Assembly: GCA_030386875.1 (NCBI GenBank) | Contig: CM059563.1 | Span: 32,774,139 to 32,838,138 of the forward strand | DNA length: 64,000 bases | Origin: Morinoia aosen | Taxonomy: Eukaryota > Arthropoda > Malacostraca > Amphipoda > Talitridae | Direction of reading: 5' to 3' | In this document: one piece after another, positions 10,890-22,253 of the stretch | Numbering within the stretch: the stretch's first letter is position 1 | How the letters are laid out: each line of letters opens with the position of its first letter | Made by a program: the position numbers and the translations under genes | The notes under the pieces: generated by a model | Told to the model about the DNA's origin: nothing | What the model saw: the letters and a program-made list of their open reading frames with translations, nothing else | Database searches by the model: none

Positions 10890-11500
10890 AATAATTTCTC
10901 CGTGATGAACTGTGTGGTTTCCGATCTAGAAAATCGGTAGTGCAGTTCATATTGAATCATCTGCAATATCTTTACCCTAGTATTGACGAAGGCTTTATTG
11001 TTTGATCAAAGTTACTCGCAAAACATTTAACGATGTTGATAATAGTCAAGTATTCTCAAACATACAATGTTACGGATTGAAAAAGTTCCTGGTGGATGCA
11101 CTACATCATACCTGCCGAATCGTAAACAATATATCTGATTACTAACTCCTGAACGAAATAGACATTCATTTAATCTTCTCTCAACTACTATCACATGAAT
11201 ATGACCTATGCTGTACCGAAAGGGCGTAGGAAAGGCTTTTCCTCTAACAGCCCAATTTCATTGTTTTATAGCTTAAACATCAATAGATCCTAATAAGTTC
11301 TTCGACTAATGGAAAAACTCCATAATTCGACTGTTTCATAAAACTGACGATGCAAGTACAGCATCAAACTTCAGGCCCATGTCTTTTACCTGTCCTGTCC
11401 AAAATATTATAGTAAGTGATAACAAATTAACTCTCATATCACTTGGATGAATCAAATTTGCTTCATCAAAATTAATTTTCTTACAAGAGGAATACTAATT
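10890..11500 (+). mobile_element. old LINE RT relic
   Basis: Decayed copy of the middle of a LINE reverse transcriptase related to the 11.5-kb element. At 10912 onward it reads CGFRSRKSVVQFILNHLQY then LYPSIDEG, paralleling YGCRSKKSTTQAILNHLQF and LYSNIDEG at 13.2 kb. Weaker traces of the GVPQGS region follow near 11210-11240. Many stops and shifts show it is far older than the adjacent LINE, and it lies immediately upstream of it in the same orientation. Confidence 0.7.
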
Positions 11501-11521
11501 CTCAAAAAGCTATATATATCT

Positions 11522-14500
11522 ATATGACCGAGATTTCTCACTCCTGTGTTGGAACTGTAGGTCACTCTATCCAAAATTGGAAGAGATACAACGTACTATT
11601 ACTGAACTTAAATATAACCTAGACGTGATTAGCTTCACCGAAAGCTGGCTAGATGACTCGACTAAAGACATGATTCGATTTGAGAATTATCATAGTTACC
11701 ATTCGCTAAGAAAAAACCAGCGGGGCGGAGGCATCAGCACATATATATCTAACCACATAGGCTCGAGAACCATAGCAAGTGCAACAATGAATCAGGATCA
11801 TATAGAATCACTCTTCGTAGAACTGTCTAGAGATGGTAAACGCATTGTGCTTGGAACGGTGTATAGGCCTCCTACAGTCTGTCCTATATCCTTCCTGAAT
11901 GAGCTGACTCGTATTTTTTCTCAGTTCAACAGGCCCTTATACAATGACATAATAATATGCGGTGACTTCAATTATGATCTACTGAAACATGAAAGCTATG
12001 AACCAATCTCTAATTTCCTAACAACCTTTCAGTCTCAATCCTTCCTTCCGATCATTACAAAGCCTACACGAATAACCTCAGAGTGTGCTACGCTGCTTGA
12101 CAATATCTTTATGACAGACCCTAGTGATTTTCTTGCTGGAATAATTACTTCTGACTTATCAGATCACTTCCCAGTTTTTCTTATTAAGAAAAATGTCTAT
12201 ATTGCTTGCACCAAGGCACGGGCTGAAACTTACTCATATCGTAAAATAAACGAATCAAATCTTGAAGAAATGCGCACCGTTCTAGAAGAATCAATGCCTA
12301 CATTGCACATCTCTCAACAAAACAATAATACTACGAGCATTGATGAAGCAGTAGTGAAGTTGACTGAAACTATAATGACGGCATACAATCAGTGTTGCCC
12401 AATTGTAACTCGTACAGTTACCCCGAAAAATAAACAAAAGCCCATGATTACTAGAGACATCGTAATAAATATAAAGAAACGTCAAGCGTACCTAGCCCTC
12501 CTTTGCGAAGGGCGAATATCTAGAGAAACATACAACCGATTCAGAAACTATGTAACAAACCAGATAAGAACATCAAAAAAGAACTACTTTACGCTCAAGT
12601 TTACTCAATTCAAAACTGACGTTAAAAAGACTTGGCATCTCCTTAACTCTTGCTGTAAACCGAATAATGCCGATAAAAAGAAAGTTGAATATGTCATTCA
12701 AGATAATATAAAATACCATGAAAGGAAAGAAATTGCTAATCTCTTTAACAACTTCTTCGTAAACGTAGGGAAAACTATAGCTGATGGTATTCCAAGTGAA
12801 CCTACTGATCACCTGGAATTTATGGATCATATTCGAGAACCCAACTCCTTTTTCTTTACGCCTACAAACTCCTCCGATGTAATTACGTGCATAAACAACA
12901 TGAAAAATAAATCGAGTGGGTTACAAACGTTTCCGACTAAAGTACTTAAAGCTATTGCTGACATTGTAGCCCCGCTGATATCAAATATTATTAACCAGTC
13001 TCTCTTACTTGGCACTTTCCCGAACTCCCTCAAAGTTGCTAGAGTAACCCCTATCTTTAAAAGTGGTGAAAAAACCTGTGTAAACAATTATCGACCTATC
13101 TCCGTACTACCAATTATTAGCAAAGTATTTGAAAAGATTGTGTATAAAAAAGTGTACTCTTATTTTGAGCAAAAATCATTTCTTTACGATTAGCAATACG
13201 GCTGTCGCTCTAAAAAATCAACAACACAGGCTATATTAAATCATTTACAATTCCTCTATTCTAATATAGATGAAGGAAAGCCTGTCTTCTCTGTATTTCT
13301 TGACTTTCGAAAAACATTTGATAGTGTGGACCATAAAATACTACTCTCGAAACTACACTGTTATGGCATTCGAGGGATTGCCCATGATTGGTTCAGATCA
13401 TACCTAACAAATCGGAAGCAATACGTTGTCATTGACGACGCAAAATCAGACCCGCAGACAATTAGCCATGGAGTTCCACAAGGATCTGTTCTTGGGCCTC
13501 TCATGTTTCTGATTTTTATCAATGATATTGTAAAATCTACATCATTCTTCAAATTCATACTTTTTGCCGATGACAGTACGCTTTCTGCGGTCCTTCCGGA
13601 CCAAAATCCTACTATGATTGTGAAGAGTATAAATACTGAACTTCACAAAGTTTCATCGTGGCTCAAAGCTAATAAAATAAGCCTTAATATTGATAAAACA
13701 AATTATATTACATTCTCATACAAGAAAGATGTATCTCTCCCTTGCATTAAAATTGGCGAAAGTGAAATCGAAGAAACCAACTCATGTAAGTTTCTGGGCA
13801 TCATAATAGATAAACATCTGACCTTCAAAGAGCACATCACTCATTTTAGTTCTAAATTATCAAAATCCATCGGAATCCTGAATAAAGTTAAAAATTTTCT
13901 GCCTGAAACAGCTTTACAAAAATGCTCTACCGAACGCTCATTTCTCCATACTTGCAATACGGAATAGAAGCATGGCACGGAACTGATAAAAATAAAACCA
14001 ACAAAATTTTTACTCTGCAGAAAAGAGCTGTCAGAGCGGTAAAGAACCTAGAATATAATGCTCACTCAAATGATTCTTTCAAAAATTTACAAATACTTAA
14101 ACTTTCGGATCTCTACAAAATCTCCATCTGTAATTTCATTTACAAAACATTGAGAAATGATGGCGACAATAGCCTAAGACAATTATTGACTGCGCAAACT
14201 GGTCATCACGACCATTTAACCCGAAATAGAAGTAAATTCATGCGTCCTTATTATTCAAAGGCCCGGTCGCAACACAGTATTCTCTTCGTTGGAACCAAAA
14301 CTTGGAACTCTATACCTGCAGAGATCCGTGAATATAATTCGTACTAAGTATTCAAGAGACATCTTGAGTCTCACTTCCTATCAGAATACTAGTCGTGTAA
14401 GATCACCGTGTCAAAATCTTGCCTCCAACATGTAACTAATGATAATGTCATAATGTAACTTGCCTTGAGTACCATAACCAATCTTCTCTCTGCTCTTGAA

Positions 14501-14811
14501 TCGTTTTATCGAACATACTGTTAAATATAGCCGATTTGACCTATATTGTAAAATACAGCATAAAATATCGAGTTAACTATCTCAAGGATCAGTCTAATGC
14601 GAAACTATGTTAAGTGATCTAGGTTAAGCATTTTTTGTACACCCTAGAATAACGTGATGGTAGGATGCCCTAGAAGTCGCTGAACTTGTTCGGGCCCACA
14701 GGTAGCTATACTCAAATTTGACCATTGTACTAGACTTAAGAAAAATTCTACCTCTGTATCACCTGTGGTAAATAAATTGTTTAAATTGTTTAAATTGTTT
14801 AAATAAATAAA
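11522..14811 (+). mobile_element. CR1/Jockey-type LINE, nearly complete
   Basis: A 3.3-kb non-LTR retrotransposon with an endonuclease-RT reading frame (11.53-14.39 kb) and a 3' UTR of about 400 bases. The tail is a short tandem repeat (TTTAAATTG type, 14773-14805) rather than poly-A, as in CR1/L2-like LINEs. The 5' end is truncated inside the endonuclease, near WNCRSLYPKLEE. Related 3' ends lie at 9691-10050 and 19702-19935, and a 60-base piece of its RT lies at 19121-19180. Confidence 0.92.
11526..14392 (+). pseudogene. LINE endonuclease-reverse transcriptase
   Basis: Copies LINE RNA into DNA at a nicked target site. The N-terminal third is an APE-like endonuclease (FTESWLDDS, VYRPP, GDFNYD, SDHFPVF). 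The RT follows, with block 0-2 (IFKSGEK, NYRPISVLP), FLDFRKTFDSVDH, HGVPQGSVLGPLMF, the catalytic LFADD at about 13560-13575, and C-terminal SCKFLGIIID. The frame starts without its own methionine because the element is 5' truncated. Defects are a TAG at 13191-13193, a frameshift near 13915-13925 that moves reading into the frame of LYRTLISPYLQYGIEAW, and a TAA at 14345-14347 just before the likely natural TAG at 14390-14392. The copy at 9.7 kb reads lysine at that TAA. Few lesions over 950 codons suggest fairly recent death. Confidence 0.9.
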
Positions 14812-15430
14812 ATATACAGTGATATCAATCAAAAGAATATAACACTCTAACTGCTGCTCGAAATCTCCAAAGCGTTCGAAACACAAGTAACTTTGGCAGA
14901 AAAAGTTGAACTTATGAGTAGACAACCCGTGGGTTGAAAGTTTCCCATCTAATAGATCTCACTCTGTCTTCTTAGGTGACAAGTTGCACCAACACATTAA
15001 AAACTATTTTGTTGTTCTTCAATTATGTTTTCTTAGTCCACTAGTTTTCATAAAAGATTTCTCTTCGACGCCTTTCAATGCAAGAACTTATATGCATGCA
15101 TAGAGATGATGTTTAAATTTCAATAAGTTCTGGGGTAGAATTTTCCAATGCGTAAATAAACGCTGATGCCAGTAAAGCGTCAAATCATGACATGACCAAA
15201 ATGTTCTAAAGCCAAATTCAGACGAAACACAAAGCGTTATTGTAGGATCTAAAGAATAAATTAAAAATTGATCAAATCTCCCTCTATCGATAGGAAATTT
15301 TAAAATTGCTTCATTAGAATAATTGAGCAATTGTGGCGCTCGGTTCGACCAAAAGATTTAATTTAAATTTCACGTGGAGAAAATTCGCCTTTGAATTAAC
15401 GGAACCCTAATACTTTTCATTGTATGAAAA
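14812..15430. other. intergenic, nothing recognised
   Basis: AT-rich; a minus-strand 80-residue frame at 15088-15330 shows no motif. No inverted ends or tandem arrays seen. Confidence 0.4.
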
Positions 15431-15439
15431 TATGCTCAA

Positions 15440-16065
15440 CGAAACATCGAGATTATTACCCATTGAATTTTTAGTTTCATCACGTTTTGATTATTGCAGT
15501 CAAGTCTGAGTAGACACACCTGAATACCTTCTAAAAAATGTTCTAAAAATGTTAGAATTTTACAGACCAGGTGGCATGCAAAGTAAACTCGAGAGGAGCG
15601 ATCGCGCAAGCTCTCTTTGATATGAACTCGGCTGGACTCCTATTCAAAAAAGGGTCTTCACTCATTAAACCAGATACTTGCGTGAGAAGAACTAAAACAG
15701 AGCATTTGAAAAGAATGGCTAGAAAGGATAAACCCATAGTCCTGAAATGAAACTAATCTCGAGTCTGTTCTTGAAAATATAGTTCTAGCTTGCACCATTA
15801 CGTTATACGGTAAATTGACATCATTTTTCATTCTCTTAGGATAAATAACTACTTGATCAGGCATGTGTAGGTTTATGTTAAGATTTAGAAATAAATGAAA
15901 CTTTCAACGTTGAATGGGGTTTCTATAGGATGCTCTAAAAGTCACAGAAATTAATTTGGCGTACGCCATTGTTGTACTCAACCTGTCCATCGTAAAAGTT
16001 CTCGATAATTATTTTTACTGATGCATAGCTTGTTAAAATAAATTGTTAAAAATTGTTTAACTAGT
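15440..16065 (+). mobile_element. old LINE C-terminal and 3' UTR relic
   Basis: At 15463 onward the plus strand reads LPIEFLVSSRFDYCSQV, then a stop, then VDTPEYLLKNVLKMLE. This is the SRxDYC block near the C-terminus of CR1/L2-type LINE RTs. The region 15925-16065 resembles a diverged 3' UTR of the window's main LINE (TAGGATGCTCTAAAAGTCAC; AAATAAATTGTTAAAAATTG). The middle is not recognisable. Decay is heavy. Confidence 0.45.
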
Positions 16066-16185
16066 ATTCAGCAAAGAGTAATACCAACTTACTCCTGTAA
16101 AACTATACAATTGAGCAAATGGTGTTTCAAAAGAGTATTAAAAGTTAACGGTGTCCAGTGAAGTTTCTTGATAAGATATCCTGCC

Positions 16186-18457
16186 TTAGGCCGCGGCCAG
16201 ACAAACAGCAGTGAAGCAGGGCTGCGCAGAGCAGTTTCGGCTCGCTGTTAGCTGCTAGCTTATGCTCGTAAGTTAGGTGGCCAAACAAACAGCAGTGGCT
16301 GGTCGTGAGTCCGCAGCATTTGTAATCTTGGCGCTACGATGGGCGGTGTTTTGTGACAGGCAACCTCAAATTTTGCTCAATAAATAAATGTAGAACAGGC
16401 AATATTTCATCGGATAAAGTTTATTTATACCTAGACATATTACCATGCTGTGCATTATCTTCTTAGCATTACAAGTGCATCCGTACACTGTCGTATAGTA
16501 CTTTTCATTTCGCTAAAATATTTCTACCCACAATGATTGAAATGGCTTTGATACTGTTTTTTAATTGTTCCAGGAAATTTAACAAAAAATTAATTGCATG
16601 ATAATATGCTAGTTATATTTGATGATGGAATAATCATGCAAATAATTCACTGACGCATGACTTGAAACTCATAAATACCTGAATGTGGATTATTTTGCAG
16701 TACTGGACGTGTAGAGACATTACAGAACAAGGAACATATTCGTTCAGGCGTATGAATATAAACATCTATGGATATAACAACCCGAATTTGGAATTTTTAA
16801 ACGAATAAACAATATCTAAGTATAAAAGGATCTTTTGTAGTTGACGTGCGGCACTAAGTTTCAGTTTAATGGCAATTTTCACGTAAAATTCGAACATCAC
16901 TATCTTTTTTGGAGAAACTAACAGTTTTTTAGTTGCGGGCTTTCAAGGTTATTTTTACGGATGTAATACTGATAAAACGCAAACTTAAAAAATTCTGTAT
17001 CGGCTTTGCCCAGCACTTTGCGCTGGTAGAGAAGAAGTAAAAGATCCATCCTCTCCACATTTGACTCACATTTAACAATTCTATTTGTGTACGCACATAT
17101 ACGTGTTTATATATATATATATATATACACGCGCCTATGCATATATATGTTTCTATTCCTATTTTTTGAGTAAAAACAAAACCTCAAAACATATCACATT
17201 TTACCCAAACCTCTGCGACCAGTTAACACTGAATAATATTTCAAAAATAGATATATTTATTGCAATTGCTTAATGATTCAAAAATAGATCTATCACTGCC
17301 CCAGAGGGCGTGGCGTATCTGTGAATAAAAACAATGAAAAATATAAAAAAGACAAATGAAAAAAGTGCTCGTGAAAAATCATCATCTCTGTGTGTATGCT
17401 TATATCTATACAACAAATAATTCAGGAATTCCGAAGAATTCTCTAGTAGTATTTTGAATTATTTATAAGTTGTCAGTCATCTCTTGGGATATAAAATCTC
17501 CAAGAAATGATATTTTTGATTTAACTAGCCATTGACAGGGTTAATCTATTTGCACGCCACGTTTGGTTTGTCTACAAGTACGCGTCGTTTGGTTTATATA
17601 TTTGTACACCTCGGATAGTTTGTCTATTAGTACGCCTCGTATAATTTGTCTATTAGTAAACCTCGAATGGTTTGTCTATTAGTAGACCACGTATAGTTTG
17701 TCTATTAGTACTCCTCATACGGTACGTTTGTCTAAGGACGTCTTATATTGAGAAATTTTTTGAAAGCCAAGATGTTGCCATGTATTTCATATGCCAACCT
17801 TTTTTTAAATAAACGGTTTTCTTTTCTTTCTTTCTCACAGATGACCTAACCTGTGTTTCCTCAGTATTACTTAGGAGAAAAATGATTAATTTTTATAACT
17901 AAAAAAACTAATAGTTCATACGTAAAAGATATATGTTTCAAGTCAAGATTAATGTCATGTGCCAAAAATAGACCAGATGTGAAATATTCGGCATTGGTAC
18001 GCTCTAAAGTTTAGGTATTGACAAAGAAAATGCTTGATATAGTATAGTTTTTCGATTTATGAGGTAGAAAACACCTATATACGTACAAATAACTATACAA
18101 TCCCACCTACCACTAACTTCCATAGCGTCTGCTATAAATGACCATTGTTCATTAACATAGTTATGATCGAAATATTAAGAGATGCACCCCCGATCGCAGG
18201 AATAGCGTGTACCGAGGAGATCAGAAGTCGACATCCTCCCCGTACGAACTCTAGGGTGCAACTGACTGCCAGCTCCCGAGCAGTGTTTTATCACCCGAGA
18301 TAAAACGCCGCTACTGCTTGCTTCAGACAGCGCTGCCCTGCTCTGCTCTGTGCTACTTGTCTGGCCACCCTAATAGGAATACCACTAACATAAAACTCCG
18401 CGCGGTGTCTGCTCTGCTCTGCCCTGCTCCACTGCTGTTTGTCTGGCCGCGGCCTTA
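16186..18457. mobile_element. non-autonomous Harbinger-like element, TTA-flanked
   Basis: Ends are perfect inverted repeats for about 25 bases (GGCCGCGGCCAGACAAACAG then CAGTG) and similar for about 46, at 16189 and 18454. TTA is duplicated at 16186-16188 and 18455-18457, the target-site signature of PIF/Harbinger. A second copy of the terminal motif lies just inside each end (GGTGGCCAAACAAACAGCAG at about 16280; the equivalent GTCTGGCCACCC near 18360). No transposase remains; the interior is AT-rich and contains composite repeat M copy 3. Confidence 0.8.
17080..17840 (+). repeat. composite repeat M, copy 3
   Basis: Plus-strand copy inside the Harbinger-like element. It has an AT microsatellite, then TGATTCAAAAATAGATCT with CCCAGAGGGCGT at about 17274-17310, a spacer, TTGACAGGG, about seven 26-bp units (17550-17730) and the conserved block beginning TCTAAGGACGTCTTATAT. 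It ends AAATAAACGG followed by a TTTC tail (17811-17840). It shares the 5' block with copy 1, showing that the repeat is at least about 750 bases long. Confidence 0.8.
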
Positions 18458-19120
18458 TCCTTTGTTAGCAAAGCAGTTTCTAACCGTTCATCACAGGATG
18501 AGACCTAATTTTTAAGACACCCACACCTAAAATGTAAGGACGCGTTTCTTCCACAAACGTTTCTTTTAAGTCATTCAAATTCCCAGCATGGCGTTCATCA
18601 TACTGAATTAGTTACAATTTTCAAATACTTTATTTTTCCTGAAGCATAATTTTAAAAGGTAGCTAAATTCCTGTACTAACTAACCACTTAGTTAAATGGT
18701 TGTTAGGCAACGCATGTGGTGTCGAATCCAGTATTCAGTTCCTATCCATCCTTTTCCGTTTCACCCCTTCTCTTCCCGACACACTCTGTGTCATACTCTC
18801 TTTCCGTCTTCTCTATAAGCATCGCCAATCGCCAAGTTGTTACCCACGATAGTTCAATATTTTCTTTCAAGTGTTTGGCTTGTGGCATAGTGAAAAATAG
18901 ATGAGTTATCCCGCTAGCTTAATTTGTCTACGCTAATGGTTCTCGCGTGCATTTACTTTAGCTAGCCCTTTAGTTTCATTTGTATTTTATTTCAAATCCC
19001 ACATTAATTAACATTAGTTTGCTTATCTAGCTGTGTATCATGAATATTTTGCATATAGTTGCTGTCTTATGCATTTGCTCATGTTTGTACACAGTATTTT
19101 TAGAAAATTAAATAGATAAT
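18458..19120. other. intergenic, nothing recognised
   Basis: No repeat head, inverted ends or coding motif seen; the 62-residue frame at 18716-18904 is compositionally ordinary. Confidence 0.4.
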
Positions 19121-19180
19121 TGTAAGTTTCTGGGCATCATAATAGATAAACATCTGACTTTCAAAGAGCACATCACTCAT
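19121..19180 (+). mobile_element. 60-base LINE fragment
   Basis: Identical, but for one base, to 13785-13844 inside the LINE RT (begins TGTAAGTTTCTGGGCATC, ends CACATCACTCAT). It stops 8 bases before the SINE head that follows, in the same orientation. Confidence 0.95.
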
Positions 19181-19188
19181 GGACTAAC

Positions 19189-19464
19189 GCTGTCCGTGGT
19201 ACAGTGGTTAAGGGATCGGGCTCGTATGTTGGAGTCGCGGGTTCGTATCCCGGCGCTGGCGCGGAGATTTTCCCCGTTGGGTATAAGGGAAAGCTCAAGC
19301 ACAATACCCCACTCAACCCAGGTGTCGGAAATGGGTACCGGCTTTACGGGGGAACCGTCATGGTGTCCTATATATAGGGTTAGTTATAAGACATTTGAAA
19401 AACCAATGCTAAGATCATATGTATCAGGCTTGATTGGAAATAAAGCATCCCAAAGATGCCGATG
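19189..19464 (+). mobile_element. SINE family A, copy 3
   Basis: The best-preserved A copy. A box is TGGTACAGTGG, B box GGGTTCGTATCCC, followed by the common body and the AAATAAAGCATCCCAAAGAT end. The RNA polymerase III boxes are intact by eye, so it may be recent. The 90-residue frame across it is not a gene. Confidence 0.9.
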
Positions 19465-19493
19465 TTAAACTTTAAAACTCAAAAAGTCTTTAC

Positions 19494-19701
19494 TTTCGCT
19501 CCCACTTCGAGGCAGGACTTCTGTTGACCGGAGGTGGAACTGCTCACATGCTATTTACCCGGATCAATATCTTTCTTTTTATAATAGTATGTTACCAATT
19601 CAGATTGAATTATAATTCAGCCACTAACCAATTCCAAAACATTCAGTCAATCCTTGACTAACATGATATACAATGGAATGGGTTTCAAGAGGAGCAAATT
19701 T
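19494..19701 (+). repeat. 208-bp dispersed repeat, copy 1
   Basis: Starts TTTCGCTCCCACTTCGAGG and ends GAGGAGCAAATT. It recurs almost unchanged at 22046-22253 in the same orientation, with about four differences by eye. Here it runs straight into LINE 3' UTR sequence. Confidence 0.9.
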
Positions 19702-19935
19702 CGAGTTAATTATCTCATTGATCAGTCTAATGCGTCTCTAGTTTAAGTGAATTAGGTTAAACATTATTGTACTCCTTAGACTAACGTTGATGGTAGGATG
19801 CCCTAGAAGTCACTGAACTTATTCGGGCCCACAGGTAGCCATACTCAAATTTGACCATTGTACTAGACTTAAGAAACATTCTATCTCTGTATCACCTGTG
19901 GTAATAAATTGTTTAAATTGTTTAAATCGTTAACT
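19702..19935 (+). mobile_element. LINE 3' UTR, truncated copy
   Basis: Matches 14570-14805. It begins CGAGTTAATTATCTCA, includes GATGGTAGGATGCC and TTCGGGCCCACAGGTAGC, and ends in TTGTTTAAATTGTTTAAAT. No coding sequence remains. It joins the 208-bp repeat without a gap. Confidence 0.88.
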
Positions 19936-20059
19936 TTGCGGAAATGTGTCCGTGTTTTGAAAAAGAATTGTAAAAAGATTATTCAGAAATACCTCACATC
20001 CTCCAATGAAAAAATCCTATCTCCTCAATTTTAAAAACTCTAAGTCCGAAGAGACTCTT

Positions 20060-20660
20060 TGCTTTAAAAGGGGTTTAAGAGACCACTATGGGAGGAGAAA
20101 CTATATTATAGTTTTGTCGCAAAGGAAGACATCTGTCGTAGTTCGGCGAATCAGGGATTACCCTGTAAAGCCCTAACGAACTGATTACAGCGTAGACAGT
20201 TATACGTCTTCCTAACGGTGCCGCCGTAGTACAGCACAAACAGAAATTTCTTTTCTGCCGCCATAGCCATGTGCTAGAGGTTCTGCCGCCGTGCGGCAGA
20301 GACCCGGGATCGAATCTCGGCGCAGGCAGTGGCGATTTTCTCTGTTGGGTATAGGAGAAAAATTCCAAGCACAATGGGTACCGGTCTCGACCGGGGGAAA
20401 GCGTCATGGCGTCCTGGCGTTAGTTATAAGGCATTTGAAAATCCTATGTACAAGGTGATATGTATCAGGCTTGATTGGAAATAAAGCATCCGTAGATGCC
20501 TTCATTATTATTATTATATTCTGTTGCTCTAACGGCCTGATTACGGCGTAGGCGGCACCCTCACGAACTTCAGGAAGGGCAACTGCCCGGAAAGCCAGCG
20601 TACCGGAGAGGTAGCTGCTCAGAAGACAGATCCTTTTCTCGAACCCACACGTCGACCCGT
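20060..20660 (+). repeat. dispersed repeat X, copy 1, split by a SINE
   Basis: Sequence at 20065-20257 and 20519-20660 matches the reverse complement of 35150-35420. Both carry GTAGTTCGGCGAATCAGGGA, GCCCTAAC, ACGGCGTAG- or ACAGCGTAG-type stretches and AGAAATT(T)CTTTTCTG. The 35-kb copy runs through the SINE site uninterrupted. The nature of X is unknown; the small frames are not convincing genes. Confidence 0.75.
20258..20518 (+). mobile_element. SINE family B, copy 2
   Basis: Plus-strand B SINE. The class-II tRNA-like head has GGGATCGAATCTC at the B box. The body is GTTGGGTATAGG, AGACCGGTACC-like and GCATTTGAAAATCC, with 3' end AAATAAAGCATCCGTAGATG and an ATT microsatellite tail. TTCTG flanks both sides (20253-20257 and 20519-20523), and repeat X copy 2 supplies the uninterrupted empty site. 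Confidence 0.9.
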
Positions 20661-21452
20661 ACAACGGTATCGACAATGGTTTACTTAATAAACTTCATGC
20701 TTCACTTGTTAGTCCCCTAATGATACTTCTTGACGTTGACATTACTAGTTAGCTATTCAGTAACTGGCCTTGATGTACAGTATATATATTTGGGTTGCTA
20801 ACTCTTCCTATACCCGACCTCTTCCCGTTTGAGTCTTCTGTAGAGTTCGATTTTTTAAAATTTGTTGGAGCAGCTTAAAACACTTATGAGTTTTTGATTT
20901 CTTTCGTGATTCAGAATTATTTATTCCTGCTGAGGAATTACGAAAATGTGTTTTGGAGCTGCTTTCATTTAATTTTAATGTCAGTTTAGCAATTTTAAGC
21001 ATGAATTGGAAGTTGAATTTTATTCAAATCAAATACTTACTATTACCCATTATCATTATAGCAAAGTTGGCTAATTTGATGTCATTTTATAACAAATGTT
21101 TCATGGAAAACTATCCATATTCTTGAAAATTACTGGAATTTATTTTGCATCAACTATGACATTATTTTCCAAAATTGGAACTTTGCTCGTTCAATCCATC
21201 TGGAATATGTTTCTTAGAAGAATATTGTTGTGCGTGTGTCGGGTGATAGAACGGTAGCAAAATCGAAAGCAATGTTCTCCATTTATTTCGATTTTTAGGT
21301 ATCATGCTCGGTATTTTTGATAAGCTTTGAAAAAAATTAATTGGTTGTGAAGGTGTGCAGAAAAAAGTTTCATTTAAATACACGCTAATTAGCACTCAAA
21401 TTTACATACGAATCATTTTAAACATCAGTGAATAAAATAAATGGCTTTATTG
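20661..21452. other. intergenic, nothing recognised
   Basis: AT-rich, no gene or repeat recognised; minus-strand frames at 20808-21002 and 21162-21395 lack motifs. Confidence 0.4.
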
Positions 21453-21460
21453 GGTTCAAC

Positions 21461-21657
21461 CAGTAGTGTAGCCAAGGGAGGAGGCACGGAGGCCATGTCC
21501 CCCCCCCCCCCCCTTCCGAAATGTTGAGCTAGAGGCCAGTTTCAGTCGCTGTTTTATGTAAAATAATAAAAATATCGCTAATAATTAATGCCTGGCTCCT
21601 AAAAAATAATTGTCAGGAATTCTAACCTCCCAAAATCTTCGGCTGGCTGCGCCACTG
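21461..21657. mobile_element. hAT-type MITE, 197 bp
   Basis: Termini CAGTAGTGTAGCC and GGCTGCGCCACTG form inverted repeats. The 8-base flanks GGTTCAAC (21453-21460) and GTTTCAAC (21658-21665) differ at one base. An 8-base duplication and CAGTGGCG-like ends are the hAT signature. The interior has an 18-base C run at about 21500 and no coding capacity. Confidence 0.85.
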
Positions 21658-21665
21658 GTTTCAAC

Positions 21666-22045
21666 ATATATATTTCAAGCATACGCATCATACGAGTATG
21701 TATGAAAGCTTACCTGTTCCAATTTAAAACAATCCGCAGCGAATCCAGGAAGAAAACAACTGCACTTGTATTGCACTGTACTGGAGCGGCACTAGCAGCG
21801 CTTGTTAGACCTGCGTCTTGCAACGTCCTTATCGCATGGTCCAAAGATTTCGGCCTGATAAGATAATAAGTAAGTATGACGCTGCCTCGTTATCAAGAAC
21901 CCTCCTTTCACATATTTCTATGTTTAAAATTCATTTAATATACGTGTCTAAGTGAAAAGTCAGGGCTCCATAATTTTCTGACTATAACCCACCCGTCGAG
22001 ATCTTAATTCTGGCTGGCCGCGGTCATTCACGGCTAAGTCCCTAA
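21666..22045. other. intergenic, nothing recognised
   Basis: No feature supported. A moderately GC-rich stretch at 21770-21850 has no open frame of note. Confidence 0.4.
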
Positions 22046-22253
22046 TTTCGCTCCCACTTCGAGGCAGGACTTCTGTTGGCCGGAGGTGGAACTGCTCACA
22101 TGCTATTTACCCGGATCAATATCTTTCTTTTTATAATAGTATGTTACCAATTCAGATTAAATTATAATTCAGCCATTAACCAATTCCAAAACATTCAGTC
22201 AATCCTTGACTAACATGATATACAATGGAATGGGTTTCAAGAGGAGCAAATTT
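22046..22253 (+). repeat. 208-bp dispersed repeat, copy 2
   Basis: Second copy of the repeat at 19494-19701. The flanks differ on both sides, so the 208 bases appear to be the unit, or a piece of a longer element cut at the same points. Sequence from 22254 to 22736 shows nothing recognised. Confidence 0.9.

Noticed and set aside
19189-19260. Free-standing tRNA genes at the A/B-box sequences
   Set aside because: Each is followed by the SINE body, and the tRNA folds are imperfect.
19196-19468. 90-residue frame found in three places (1229, 3166, 19196), a possible gene family
   Set aside because: All three are SINE family A copies; the frame is a by-product.
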